Origin: RUG334 sp045599645
Lineage (GTDB): Bacteria; Muiribacteriota; Ozemobacteria; Ozemobacterales; Ozemobacteraceae
Direction: 5' to 3'
Assembly (NCBI GenBank): GCA_045599645.1
Contig: JAZRWI010000008.1
Coordinates: 46,904 to 110,903 of the forward strand
DNA length: 64,000 nucleotides
The notes below the pieces were generated by a model. It had not been told where the DNA came from. It worked only from the letters and a program-made list of their open reading frames with translations, and did not search any database. Of this stretch, positions 17,492-25,695 are shown one piece after another; positions within the stretch are counted from its first letter, which is position 1; every line of letters begins with the position of its first letter. The translations under genes were made by a program, and so were the position numbers.

Positions 17492-20158
17492 TTAAATATT
17501 CTTAAGTTCGTTCTGATATTCTTTAAGCTTAGCTAACTGCTGCTTGTAGCCTTCAACGTCTGTTCTGATTCTTTCAACAACTTCTGCTGGAGCCTTACTT
17601 ACAAAGCTTTCGTTATCAAGCTTGAATGCAATCTTAGCCATGTTCTTTTCAGTGTTTTCGATTTCTTTTGTAACTCTGGCGAGTTCAACAGCGATATCAA
17701 TAACACCTGCAAGATCAATGCAGATTTCTGTGTTACCAGCAAGACCAACTAAATGGCCAACTGGTTTTTTATCAACGATTTCAAATTTTTCAACACCAGC
17801 AAGAGCGCAAATCATAGCAGTCTGCTTAGTATAAACAGTGCTGAGGCTGCCATTATCAACAACTCTGATTGTAAGCTTCTTAGCTGGTGAAATGTTGGCT
17901 GATGCTCTCATGTTTCTGATAACGCGGACAGCTTCCATGAGTTCGCTGATTTCTTTTTCAAGTTCAGCATTAACTCTGGAATTGTCTGCTTCTGGGAAAG
18001 CTGACTGCATTAGGAAGCCTTCAGCACCTGGAAGCTTCTGCCAGATTTCTTCTGTTACGAATGGCATGAACGGATGGAGAATCTTAAGAGCTCCATTTAA
18101 GCAAGAAAGCAATACTTGCTGAACGGTAGCCTTTCTTTCTGCATCCTTACCAAAGAGAACAGATTTGCTCATTTCGATATACCAGTCGCAGAAGTCATTC
18201 CAAATGAATTCATAAACAGCCTTAAGAGCGTCATTGAATCTGAAATTGCCTTCAACGAGAAGAGATCTAACCTGGTCAACAGTGTAATTCATTCTGGAAA
18301 TAATCCAATTATCAACTTCACTGAGCTTGCTGGCTTCAGGAAGCTTATTCTTAATGCTGACATCAGCACCTTCAAGGTTCATGAGAACGAAGCGTGAAGC
18401 GTTCCAAAGCTTATTGGCAAAGTTCTTACCAATTTCAACCTTGTTTTCAGCAAATTTAATATCCTGACCAACTGGTGCAAGGGATACGATAGTGTATCTG
18501 AGAGCGTCTGCACCGTATTTTTCAATAATATCCAACGGGTCTGGGCTATTACCAAGAGATTTGCTCATCTTGCGGCCCTTCATGTCTCTAACAATGCTTG
18601 TGAAATAAACATCATGGAAAGGACATTCATCAAGGAAGTAATAGCTGGACATTACCATTCTGGCAACCCAGAAGAAAATGATATCCGGACCAGTTACAAG
18701 AGTATCGGTCGGGAAGAATTTCTTTAAGGTTTCAGTATCTTCTGGCCAACCCATGGTTGAGAAAGGCCACAACCAGGATGAGAACCAGGTATCAAGAACG
18801 TCATTATCCTGATTGATACCGTCAGTAGCCCCACACTTAGAGCACTTAGCAGGCTGTTCAGCAGCAACCATTACTTCATGGCAGTGGCTGCAGGTATAAG
18901 CAGGAATTCTGTGACCCCACCAGAGCTGGCGGCTGATGCACCAGTCACGGATGTTTTCCATCCAGTGGAGATATACGCTGCCCCAGCGAGCAGGAGTGAA
19001 GCGGAGAGTGCCATTCTTGTATGCTTCAATAGCTTTAACAGCTAATGGTTTCATCTTAACGAACCACTGATCAGAGAGATATGGTTCGATAATGGTCTTA
19101 CAGCGTTCACAGTGACCAACGGCAAGCTGATGGTCTTCAATCTTATCGAGAAGACCCATTTCTTCCAATTTCTTAACGATTACTTCTCTGCATTCAAAGC
19201 GGTCCAAGCCCTTGAATTCACCAGCGTTTTCATTCATAACGCCAGTTTCGTCCATAACGATAATCTGTTCAAGATTATGTCTGCGACCTACTTCAAAGTC
19301 ATTGGGGTCATGAGCTGGAGTAATCTTAACAGCGCCAGTACCAAAAGCTTTATCAACATAGTCATCAGCAATAACTGGAATTTCGCGGTTTACAAAAGGA
19401 ACCACAACAGTTTTGCCAATCATATCCTTAAAACGTTCATCAGAAGGATTAACGGCTACAGCAGTATCACCAAGAAGAGTTTCTGGGCGGGTAGTAGCAA
19501 TCTGGATAGCACCCTTGCCATCTTTGCAGGGGTAATGCATATACCAAAGATGACCGTTAGTATCTTCTGGAATCTTTTCTTCGTCAGAAAGAGCAGTGCG
19601 GCAACGAGGACACCAGTTAATGATGTATTTGCCCTTATAAATGAGACCATCATTATAAAGCTTAATGAAAGTCTTCTGAACAGCTTTGCTAAGGCCTTCA
19701 TCCATAGTGAAGCGTTCTCTATCCCAATCGCAGGAGCAACCGAGCTTATGAAGCTGCTTCAAAATGATTCCGCCGTATTTTTCCTTCCATTCCCATACGC
19801 GGTTAACAAACTTTTCACGGCCTAAGTCGTGTCTAGACAACTTTTCTTTGGCAAGAGCCTTTTCAACTACGTTCTGGGTAGCAATACCAGCATGGTCAGT
19901 GCCTGGAAGCCACATAGCTTCCATTCCGAGCATACGATGGTAGCGGATTAAAATATCCTGAAGAGTATTATTAAGAACATGGCCCATTGTAAGCATACCA
20001 GTAACATTGGGCGGTGGTATAACAATACTATATTTCTGTTTCTTAGAATCTTCGTGGCCGTGGAAGCACTTGTGTTCTTCCCATTTGGCGTAAATAGAAT
20101 CTTCTACATTCTTAGGCTCATAAGCCTTTGGCAACAAATTCTGTTCGTTTTCTGACAT
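17492..20158 (-). CDS. valS: Valine--tRNA ligase
   Basis: 888 aa, class I synthetase charging tRNA-Val. The HIGH-type signature is in PPPNVTGMLTMGHVLN (about residues 48-63), the CP1 editing domain follows, a zinc-finger pair CSHC/CSKC is near 425-445, and KMSKS is in GRKMSKSLGNSPDP. The anticodon-binding domain and a C-terminal coiled coil (ELARVTKEIENTEKNMAKI) complete the protein. Start ATG follows GAAGG by nine bases. It lies between the coiled-coil/zinc-ribbon gene (32 bp upstream) and thrS, all on the minus strand. Confidence 0.97.
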   Translation of the reverse strand: MSENEQNLLPKAYEPKNVEDSIYAKWEEHKCFHGHEDSKKQKYSIVIPPPNVTGMLTMGHVLNNTLQDILIRYHRMLGMEAMWLPGTDHAGIATQNVVEKALAKEKLSRHDLGREKFVNRVWEWKEKYGGIILKQLHKLGCSCDWDRERFTMDEGLSKAVQKTFIKLYNDGLIYKGKYIINWCPRCRTALSDEEKIPEDTNGHLWYMHYPCKDGKGAIQIATTRPETLLGDTAVAVNPSDERFKDMIGKTVVVPFVNREIPVIADDYVDKAFGTGAVKITPAHDPNDFEVGRRHNLEQIIVMDETGVMNENAGEFKGLDRFECREVIVKKLEEMGLLDKIEDHQLAVGHCERCKTIIEPYLSDQWFVKMKPLAVKAIEAYKNGTLRFTPARWGSVYLHWMENIRDWCISRQLWWGHRIPAYTCSHCHEVMVAAEQPAKCSKCGATDGINQDNDVLDTWFSSWLWPFSTMGWPEDTETLKKFFPTDTLVTGPDIIFFWVARMVMSSYYFLDECPFHDVYFTSIVRDMKGRKMSKSLGNSPDPLDIIEKYGADALRYTIVSLAPVGQDIKFAENKVEIGKNFANKLWNASRFVLMNLEGADVSIKNKLPEASKLSEVDNWIISRMNYTVDQVRSLLVEGNFRFNDALKAVYEFIWNDFCDWYIEMSKSVLFGKDAERKATVQQVLLSCLNGALKILHPFMPFVTEEIWQKLPGAEGFLMQSAFPEADNSRVNAELEKEISELMEAVRVIRNMRASANISPAKKLTIRVVDNGSLSTVYTKQTAMICALAGVEKFEIVDKKPVGHLVGLAGNTEICIDLAGVIDIAVELARVTKEIENTEKNMAKIAFKLDNESFVSKAPAEVVERIRTDVEGYKQQLAKLKEYQNELKNI

Positions 20159-20189
20159 AATAAAAAACCTTCAATAACTTGTAGTGTGA

Positions 20190-22307
20190 TTACTTCTGTA
20201 TAATGTGCAGCAGTTTATCAATATCTTCGTGACTAAGTTCAAGATTCTTAGCCTGAGAAACGATATTGAGCTTTGTCTTAATCTGGTCAATCTTTGCCTT
20301 TGTTCTTTCATCAGGCTTAAGTTCATAGGCGTGGTTAAGATAATCAACGGCTTCCTGGAACTTGGATTCTGTGATAAGAACGTCTGCCATGCTCAAAACA
20401 AGTGGAACATAGTTCGGGTCAATCTGCAGACCGGCTGCAATATATTCCTTAGCCTGTGAAAGCTTACCCTTTTCAAGCATTCTTTCAGAGAAGCGGTTGA
20501 AGGTGGTAGCTGTTGGTTCAAAAACTGGCAGGCTATCAATTGGTAGACCATTAGGAGCGAGAATCTTAGCACCACAAAGGTGACAGAAACGGCTTTCAGA
20601 GTTAGTCTGTTCAGCACCACATGAACTGCACTTGAACAGGTTCTGAACAACCCATACCTTAGATTTCTTAATAATTTTATCGCTTCTTCTGTAGCCTTTT
20701 TCTACTTCAAAAACAATACATCTTTCCGGGAAATTGGTGCTTCTGAAATAGTCTGTAGCAACATGTCTTGTCGGATCAAATTCTTCAGAAATAACTGGCA
20801 TATAGCTAATCTGGTTAGGAATAATAAGTCTTTCCATAAGCTTTTTATGCAAAGCCTGAAGTTCCGGGTCAGATTTCTTGGAAAGTGCATTATCAAGTCC
20901 ATCGAAGAAATCGATGAAGCCTGCAATAATGTCATTGTTATCATCAACGTTAACAGGAGCATCCTGATCAACAGTTTCTAATTCAGTGACTTTATTCTTA
21001 ATGCTGTTAAGTTCAATTTCTCTTTCATTAAGTAAATGTCTTGTATCCTTAAGCTGCTTTTCAAAGGCTTCAATAGTAACAAGCTGGTCAGCAACCTGCT
21101 GAGTCAGAGCTTCTATTTCACTATGGTCACCAGTATTAACCGGACCGCCTTCTTCAAGTTTAGCTTCAAGAGCCTTGCGAAGAACCTGTATTTCGTCTTC
21201 CTTATCAACAACACACTGCTGAAGCTGAGATACCTGCAACTGGTATTCTTCTTTCTTGGTCTGGCTGATAACTTCAGAACGAGCCTTTTCAAGGTCTTCT
21301 GTAAGCTTTTCAATGTCATTTTCTGCAGCAGTAAGCTTCATGGCAAGCTCAGTATATTCTTCTTCCTTGCCACTCATAGCAGTAACCTGCTGAGTCAATT
21401 CTTCTATTTTTTCATTTTCAGCGACAAGACGTGCAATTTCATTCTTAGCATTTGCAAGGGCATCATTAGCTCTCTGCAATTCTTCATTGGAAGAAATTTC
21501 ATTGCGTTCCCTGCCTGCTAATTCGTTCTGCAATTCAGCTACCTGTCTGTTAAGATCAGTAACCTGATTCTTATATGCTTCTGCTTCCAATGAAATCTGG
21601 GAAAGCATTGCATTACTCTGGGTAGTAGCTTCTTCAACAGCCTTTTTAACAGCTTCGTCGCTCATGGTAGTCAGCTGCCCTGGAACAGATTCCAATTCTT
21701 CTGTTTTTACACGCAGCTCTTCTGTTCTGTCATTTAACTCTTTAACTCTAGTAGCAAGCTCAGCTTCTTTATCAGCCAACTGGGCGTCCAGTTCAACAGC
21801 ACGCTGATTGGCCTTTTCGCATTCACCCTTATATAAATCAATTTCAGTCTTCAACTGATTATTAGATTCTTCAAATTCGGTAGATTTTAATTTAATAGCT
21901 TCAAGTTCCTGCTTTGAAGCAGCATAGTCACTTTGTATTTTGCGTAGTTTTTCTTCTAATTCAGAGACTTTAGGATCTTCGGTATATTCAGCAACAGTCA
22001 TACCCTGGTTCTGTTCCAGCATTTCCTTCATGGAACGAATTTGTTCGTCCTTTTCATTTTTAATGCTATCACAGAGTTTCTTCTGTTCTTCTAATTCTCC
22101 GCGTAGACCCTCTAATTCAGAATTTTTCTGGTCAAGCACCTTCTGCAGATCTTCATTCTTTTCTGCATCAGCTTCACCACTTTCAATCTGGCTTTTTAAA
22201 TTTCTGATCTGTAATTGCAGCAGTTTAATCAGATTGTCTTTCTGAACAATCTGCTGATTCAATTTCCTAAAAAATTCGTTGCTAATTTCGCCGTTTGCTT
22301 CTGGCAT
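20190..22307 (-). CDS. Long coiled-coil protein with zinc ribbon and C-terminal TPR
   Basis: 705 aa. Residues about 10-480 are one almost continuous coiled coil rich in Glu, Gln and Leu. A short globular part follows (about 485-550). Then comes a zinc ribbon CSSC...CHLC (about 555-580) and two TPR-like repeats (about 600-680) before the C-terminus. No signal peptide or membrane segment, so cytoplasmic. AGGAGG four bases before the ATG supports the start. The zinc ribbon resembles the one at the end of the cyclase. It heads the block that leads into valS and thrS. A scaffold or cytoskeletal role is possible but not shown. Confidence 0.7.
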   Translation of the reverse strand: MPEANGEISNEFFRKLNQQIVQKDNLIKLLQLQIRNLKSQIESGEADAEKNEDLQKVLDQKNSELEGLRGELEEQKKLCDSIKNEKDEQIRSMKEMLEQNQGMTVAEYTEDPKVSELEEKLRKIQSDYAASKQELEAIKLKSTEFEESNNQLKTEIDLYKGECEKANQRAVELDAQLADKEAELATRVKELNDRTEELRVKTEELESVPGQLTTMSDEAVKKAVEEATTQSNAMLSQISLEAEAYKNQVTDLNRQVAELQNELAGRERNEISSNEELQRANDALANAKNEIARLVAENEKIEELTQQVTAMSGKEEEYTELAMKLTAAENDIEKLTEDLEKARSEVISQTKKEEYQLQVSQLQQCVVDKEDEIQVLRKALEAKLEEGGPVNTGDHSEIEALTQQVADQLVTIEAFEKQLKDTRHLLNEREIELNSIKNKVTELETVDQDAPVNVDDNNDIIAGFIDFFDGLDNALSKKSDPELQALHKKLMERLIIPNQISYMPVISEEFDPTRHVATDYFRSTNFPERCIVFEVEKGYRRSDKIIKKSKVWVVQNLFKCSSCGAEQTNSESRFCHLCGAKILAPNGLPIDSLPVFEPTATTFNRFSERMLEKGKLSQAKEYIAAGLQIDPNYVPLVLSMADVLITESKFQEAVDYLNHAYELKPDERTKAKIDQIKTKLNIVSQAKNLELSHEDIDKLLHIIQK

Positions 22308-22421
22308 ACAGCCTCCTAAAACCTACGTTTACAAAGTGACCATATATGCAATAACATCGCTATCCATCGGTATTTCGAACACCTCTAAATAACGCTGACT
22401 ATCAATATAGGCATAATATTC

Positions 22422-22450
22422 TAAATACAGAAGTCTAGCATAGACTTCAA
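22422..22450 (-). promoter_or_regulatory. Promoter candidate with a perfect palindrome between -35 and -10
   Basis: Minus strand: TTGAAG (22445-22450), 17-bp spacer, TATTTA (22422-22427). Inside lies a perfect inverted repeat GAAGTCTA-GCA-TAGACTTC (22430-22448), an operator-like arrangement. A leader of about 105 nt would precede the coiled-coil gene at 22307. Confidence 0.5.
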
Positions 22451-22486
22451 AGCAATGCAACTTTCTATAAAAAACTTATAAATTTT

Positions 22487-22855
22487 TTATCTGTTAGGGT
22501 TCATATCCCTAAGCATTTTTACCTGATCCTTCAATTTTTTATTGCAGTCAGGACACATAACGCCTTCATAGATAGTTACACCACAAAGTTCACATTGGTG
22601 AGCTATTTTTCTCAAACCTATTCTTTCAAGTCTTCCTGATTTAATAAAGAACAAAACCCTATCTTCATCACAGCCGCAGTTTTGAGCAACCTGATCGACT
22701 GAAGCACCTGGGTTAGCACGCAAAAACACTTTAATTCTTCCAAAAAGTTCTTCTTCTTCCTTGAAACATTTAGGACAAAGATCTTTAGCTATCTTTACCA
22801 TGATAACACCACAATTCCTGCATGAAATCAGATTGGGGCCTTGGTTTTCTTCCAT
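22487..22855 (-). CDS. Small zinc-binding helix-turn-helix protein, YvyF-like
   Basis: 122 aa. Two CxxC pairs near the N-terminus (CRNC, CPKC, about residues 12-33), a helical middle with a winged or simple HTH appearance (DQVAQNCGCDEDRVLFFIKSGRLERIG), and a C-terminal second zinc module (CELC, CPDC, about 88-106). The order and the middle sequence resemble the YvyF/TIGR03826 family first found in Firmicute flagellar operons. No flagellar gene is nearby. It lies 16 bp downstream of the exported protein gene and is probably co-transcribed with it. A regulatory role is inferred from the fold only. Confidence 0.65.
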   Translation of the reverse strand: MEENQGPNLISCRNCGVIMVKIAKDLCPKCFKEEEELFGRIKVFLRANPGASVDQVAQNCGCDEDRVLFFIKSGRLERIGLRKIAHQCELCGVTIYEGVMCPDCNKKLKDQVKMLRDMNPNR

Positions 22856-22871
22856 AATAGCAATAATCCTT

Positions 22872-24002
22872 TCAGCGACTTATAGTTCTTGTATCAAAAT
22901 CTACTGCGGCAACAGGAATGCAAAGCTGCATAATCTTTCTTGGTTCCTTGCCGTTTTCGTTAACATATATATTAGCAGAATATCCTTCATTGGCAGGAAT
23001 TCTGAACAAATGGCGATAGTTCTTCATGGAAGCACTGTCGATGGGTTCGCTTTCCCCTTCATCATCAACAATTGTCATAGTCAATGTAGTATTTTCTACT
23101 TCCATATTTGCCTTAGCAGAAATTTTAACTCTTGTGTCTTCAGGAATACTGAATTTATCAAGTTTAAAAACGTTGTTTTCCTGACCTTCTGTTACTGTAA
23201 AAGTAGCTTCTTCAAAGGTTGTCGGATGCTGAACAGTAATTTCAACTACTCTATCAGATTTTGTAACAGGAGTTTCATTAATAGATGCAACTTCATCACT
23301 TGGCTTTTCAACATCGCCAATCTGTGGTCCCTTTTCATCTGGAGAATCCGGGTTACCAGCTTCATAGCTTGGATGTTCGGTTTCAAAACTACTTTGAGGA
23401 GTAGATTCCGGTTCTTCTGAAGGAGTATTGGCATTTTCTGGAGCCGGTTCATCAGTCTTATCAGCAGCCTTATCATCAGCCTTATTACCACCACTGGCTT
23501 CCGGAGAAGTTGTTGTAGTTGTAGTATTACCTGATTTTCCGCTTACAAAGAAGGCTTCGTCATAAGAATCCGAAAGAATATATTTTCCGTCTTTGCATTT
23601 TACACTCCAGCTATAAGCAGCTGAAGCACCTGCAAAACCGACAGTGTTTGCATTAACAGAATTTACCATTTGCTGCTTCAAACCATTGATGCTATCAGTA
23701 ACAGACTGCTGAAGCTGTGTATTCTGTTCATTTTCAGAAGTCATTTCTGTATTTCTTGTCTCAGTTATCTTAGTAATATCAAGAGAACCTTCGCCAATAT
23801 CTGAGTTTTGTTTTTCCCAAGCGCCGTCAACCTTTGAAACCTGTTCCTGCATGCGCCTGTTGTATTCCGCTTCTCTTTGTTCAGCAGCTTTTTCTGCTTC
23901 TTCAAAGGAGTCGAAAGTTAAATCAGCAGAATAGGCAATGCCTGCTAAACTGCCAGACAATAAGGACAAAACCAATATCTTTGTGATAAATGCATTTCTC
24001 AT
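22872..24002 (-). CDS. Exported hypothetical protein, 376 aa
   Basis: Signal peptide 1-25 (core ending AGIAYSA). A charged helical segment (EEAEKAAEQREAEYNRRMQEQ) follows, then Gln/Asn-rich and Thr/Ser/Pro/Glu-rich low-complexity segments with a TTTTT run, and a beta-rich C-terminal domain (about 245-376) with ITVQHPTTFEEATFTV and YSANIYVNENGKEP, which looks like an Ig-like or PEGA-like fold. Likely anchored or released at the cell surface. No known family recognised. Confidence 0.6.
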   Translation of the reverse strand: MRNAFITKILVLSLLSGSLAGIAYSADLTFDSFEEAEKAAEQREAEYNRRMQEQVSKVDGAWEKQNSDIGEGSLDITKITETRNTEMTSENEQNTQLQQSVTDSINGLKQQMVNSVNANTVGFAGASAAYSWSVKCKDGKYILSDSYDEAFFVSGKSGNTTTTTTSPEASGGNKADDKAADKTDEPAPENANTPSEEPESTPQSSFETEHPSYEAGNPDSPDEKGPQIGDVEKPSDEVASINETPVTKSDRVVEITVQHPTTFEEATFTVTEGQENNVFKLDKFSIPEDTRVKISAKANMEVENTTLTMTIVDDEGESEPIDSASMKNYRHLFRIPANEGYSANIYVNENGKEPRKIMQLCIPVAAVDFDTRTISR

Positions 24003-24035
24003 AAAATAGCCCCCGTCCTTGAAGCTTACTCTATA

Positions 24036-24064
24036 ATTTTATAATATCCGAAAAGGTTTATCAA
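24036..24064 (-). promoter_or_regulatory. Sigma-70 promoter of the exported protein/YvyF pair
   Basis: Minus strand TTGATA (24059-24064), 17-bp spacer, TAAAAT (24036-24041), 34 bp before the ATG at 24002. Confidence 0.6.
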
Positions 24065-24066
24065 GT

Positions 24067-24795
24067 TTAAAGAGGTTTAAGGGAAGCAGCAATAATATTT
24101 TCTTCACCAGATGAGGTTTTTACCACCAATACGCCGTCCTGCTCGAGACGTAATGGTGTTCCTATAAATTTCTCTCTGCCAGGGATAGCAAAAACGAAAC
24201 TTCTCTGCCAGAACTGGCCGCCAAAAGCATTCCACATAGCTGCCTGCATACCCGGAGTCATAAAAAAGATTTCTTCCCAAGACTTACAAAACTCGCAAAG
24301 AACATTTTTCCTATCTGCATCTACACCTTCTTCTTTTAGGGAAGCTGTTCTACAGTCAGACACATCCAGAGGAAACATATTTAGGCCAATACCAATAACA
24401 CACCTGAAGCCTTCCATTGAACAGGCTGACTCTGTAAGAATTCCAGCAAGCTTTCGATCTTTTACCCAGATATCATTTGGCCATTTCAGCCAGAAATCTG
24501 TTTTTTTCAAGCCAAGACGTTCCAGGGCAACAGCCATGGCTACCCCTGCTATCATTGAAACCGGGAAATTATATTCTCTAACCTCAGCGGAAAACGAAAA
24601 CATAAGGCACTGACCTGTAGCAGCAGACTCCCATTTTCGTTCATGCTGCCCTTTTCCTTTTGTCTGACAATCAGTTACTTCTAAACAGTGAAAATATTCG
24701 GGCTGACGCCAGATTTCCTTAAGGTCATCGTTTGTAGAACCTGTTTCCGGAACCCAAAGCAGCTTATGGTTCTTCCAAAAGCTGCTATTAGTCAT
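24067..24795 (-). CDS. birA: Biotin--[acetyl-CoA-carboxylase] ligase, monofunctional
   Basis: 242 aa from the ATG at 24795, which follows AAAGGA by five bases; an in-frame ATG eight codons upstream overlaps surE and has a poorer site. Attaches biotin to biotin-dependent carboxylases. STNDDL near residue 20 and the KGKGQHERKW biotin-AMP loop (in place of the usual GRGRRGR) are present, as are WLKWPNDIWV and the KLAGILTE strand. No N-terminal DNA-binding domain is present, so it cannot act as the BirA repressor. It follows surE with a 13-bp gap. Confidence 0.9.
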   Translation of the reverse strand: MTNSSFWKNHKLLWVPETGSTNDDLKEIWRQPEYFHCLEVTDCQTKGKGQHERKWESAATGQCLMFSFSAEVREYNFPVSMIAGVAMAVALERLGLKKTDFWLKWPNDIWVKDRKLAGILTESACSMEGFRCVIGIGLNMFPLDVSDCRTASLKEEGVDADRKNVLCEFCKSWEEIFFMTPGMQAAMWNAFGGQFWQRSFVFAIPGREKFIGTPLRLEQDGVLVVKTSSGEENIIAASLKPL

Positions 24796-24808
24796 AATAT
24801 CCTTTAAA

Positions 24809-25564
24809 TCAGAATGCATTCTTCAGCTTTTCTAATTGTTCATATGCAGTTAAGTCGCGTGTTAATGGTGATAGAGAAACATAGCCTTCAGCAACACGGT
24901 TATTATCACATTCCGGGTTGGTATCAGCTACTTCTGGTCTACCGTTCACCCAATAGTATGGTCTTCCATAAGTATCAACGCGCTTTTCAAAACCACCCTT
25001 ATAAATTACTCTTCCGACCTTTGTAACCTTAAGCCCCTTAATCTGTTCCTTGGGTAGATTTGGAATGTTAAGGTTATATAGATATTGTGGGTCTGCCTTC
25101 ATTTCTATCAGCTTCTTTGCTGTCTTTACTGCCCATTCTGCAGCAATAGAATAATCAGCATCGGGTGTCGGATGGTCTAATGAAACAGACATGGAAAGAA
25201 TATCAACAAAGGCGCCTTCATAAGCTGCAGCACAGGTGCCAGAATACATAATATCAACACACATGTTCTGCCCTTTATTTATACCGGAAACAATGAAATC
25301 TGGTCTTTCAGGCATCAAGGTTTCAATTCCCATCTTGGCACAGTCAGCAGGAGTTCCGCTTGTTGTAAAAGCCTTTACTCCAGGTATATTCATATTTACT
25401 TCCTTTACCCTGAGTATATTAGCAAGTGTCAGAGCATTACTTGCAGCACTGCGTTCGGCTTCCGGAGCCACTACATATACTTCGCCTAATGAAACAAAAG
25501 CTTTTGCAAGTTCAACAATACCTGGAAAGGTAATTCCATCATCGTTACAAATTAGAATACGCAT
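24809..25564 (-). CDS. surE: 5'-nucleotidase SurE
   Basis: 251 aa, usual length. Hydrolyses nucleoside 5'- and 3'-monophosphates, metal dependent. Metal-binding NDDGI at residues 7-11, then SNALTLA and SGINKGQN, and YSGTCAAAYEGAF, all SurE signatures. AAGGAG before the ATG supports the start. Divergent from the PTS enzyme I gene. Confidence 0.95.
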   Translation of the reverse strand: MRILICNDDGITFPGIVELAKAFVSLGEVYVVAPEAERSAASNALTLANILRVKEVNMNIPGVKAFTTSGTPADCAKMGIETLMPERPDFIVSGINKGQNMCVDIMYSGTCAAAYEGAFVDILSMSVSLDHPTPDADYSIAAEWAVKTAKKLIEMKADPQYLYNLNIPNLPKEQIKGLKVTKVGRVIYKGGFEKRVDTYGRPYYWVNGRPEVADTNPECDNNRVAEGYVSLSPLTRDLTAYEQLEKLKNAF

Positions 25565-25594
25565 AAAGTCTCCTTATAGTTGAGTCGCCACAAA

Positions 25595-25624
25595 ATAATA
25601 GCATATTCACCATCAAGTTTGTAA
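25595..25624 (-). promoter_or_regulatory. Promoter candidate of surE-birA
   Basis: Minus strand TTACAA (25619-25624), 18-bp spacer, TATTAT (25595-25600) with a TGC extension just before it, 31 bp from the surE ATG. Confidence 0.45.
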
Positions 25625-25636
25625 ATTAAATATAAC

Positions 25637-25665
25637 TTGATATAACAGATTAAAAGTGATATTAT
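25637..25665 (+). promoter_or_regulatory. Sigma-70 promoter of the PTS enzyme I gene
   Basis: TTGATA (25637-25642), 17-bp spacer, TATTAT (25660-25665). A start about 7 nt later leaves a leader of only some 25 nt before the chosen GTG. Confidence 0.65.
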
Positions 25666-25695
25666 TTTGCAACTTTGTTTTCAAGGTCTAAAAAA

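Noticed and set aside
19112..19825. A 237-codon plus-strand frame inside valS
   Set aside because: Antisense shadow of a conserved gene with no start signals.
22340..22370. A further sigma-28-like -10 (ACCGATGG, minus strand) upstream of the coiled-coil gene
   Set aside because: No TAA at the required distance, and a better sigma-70 pair exists upstream.
22761..23420. A 219-codon plus-strand frame across the YvyF-like and exported-protein genes
   Set aside because: Overlaps two better supported genes that have ribosome-binding sites and recognisable features; composition is that of an antisense frame.
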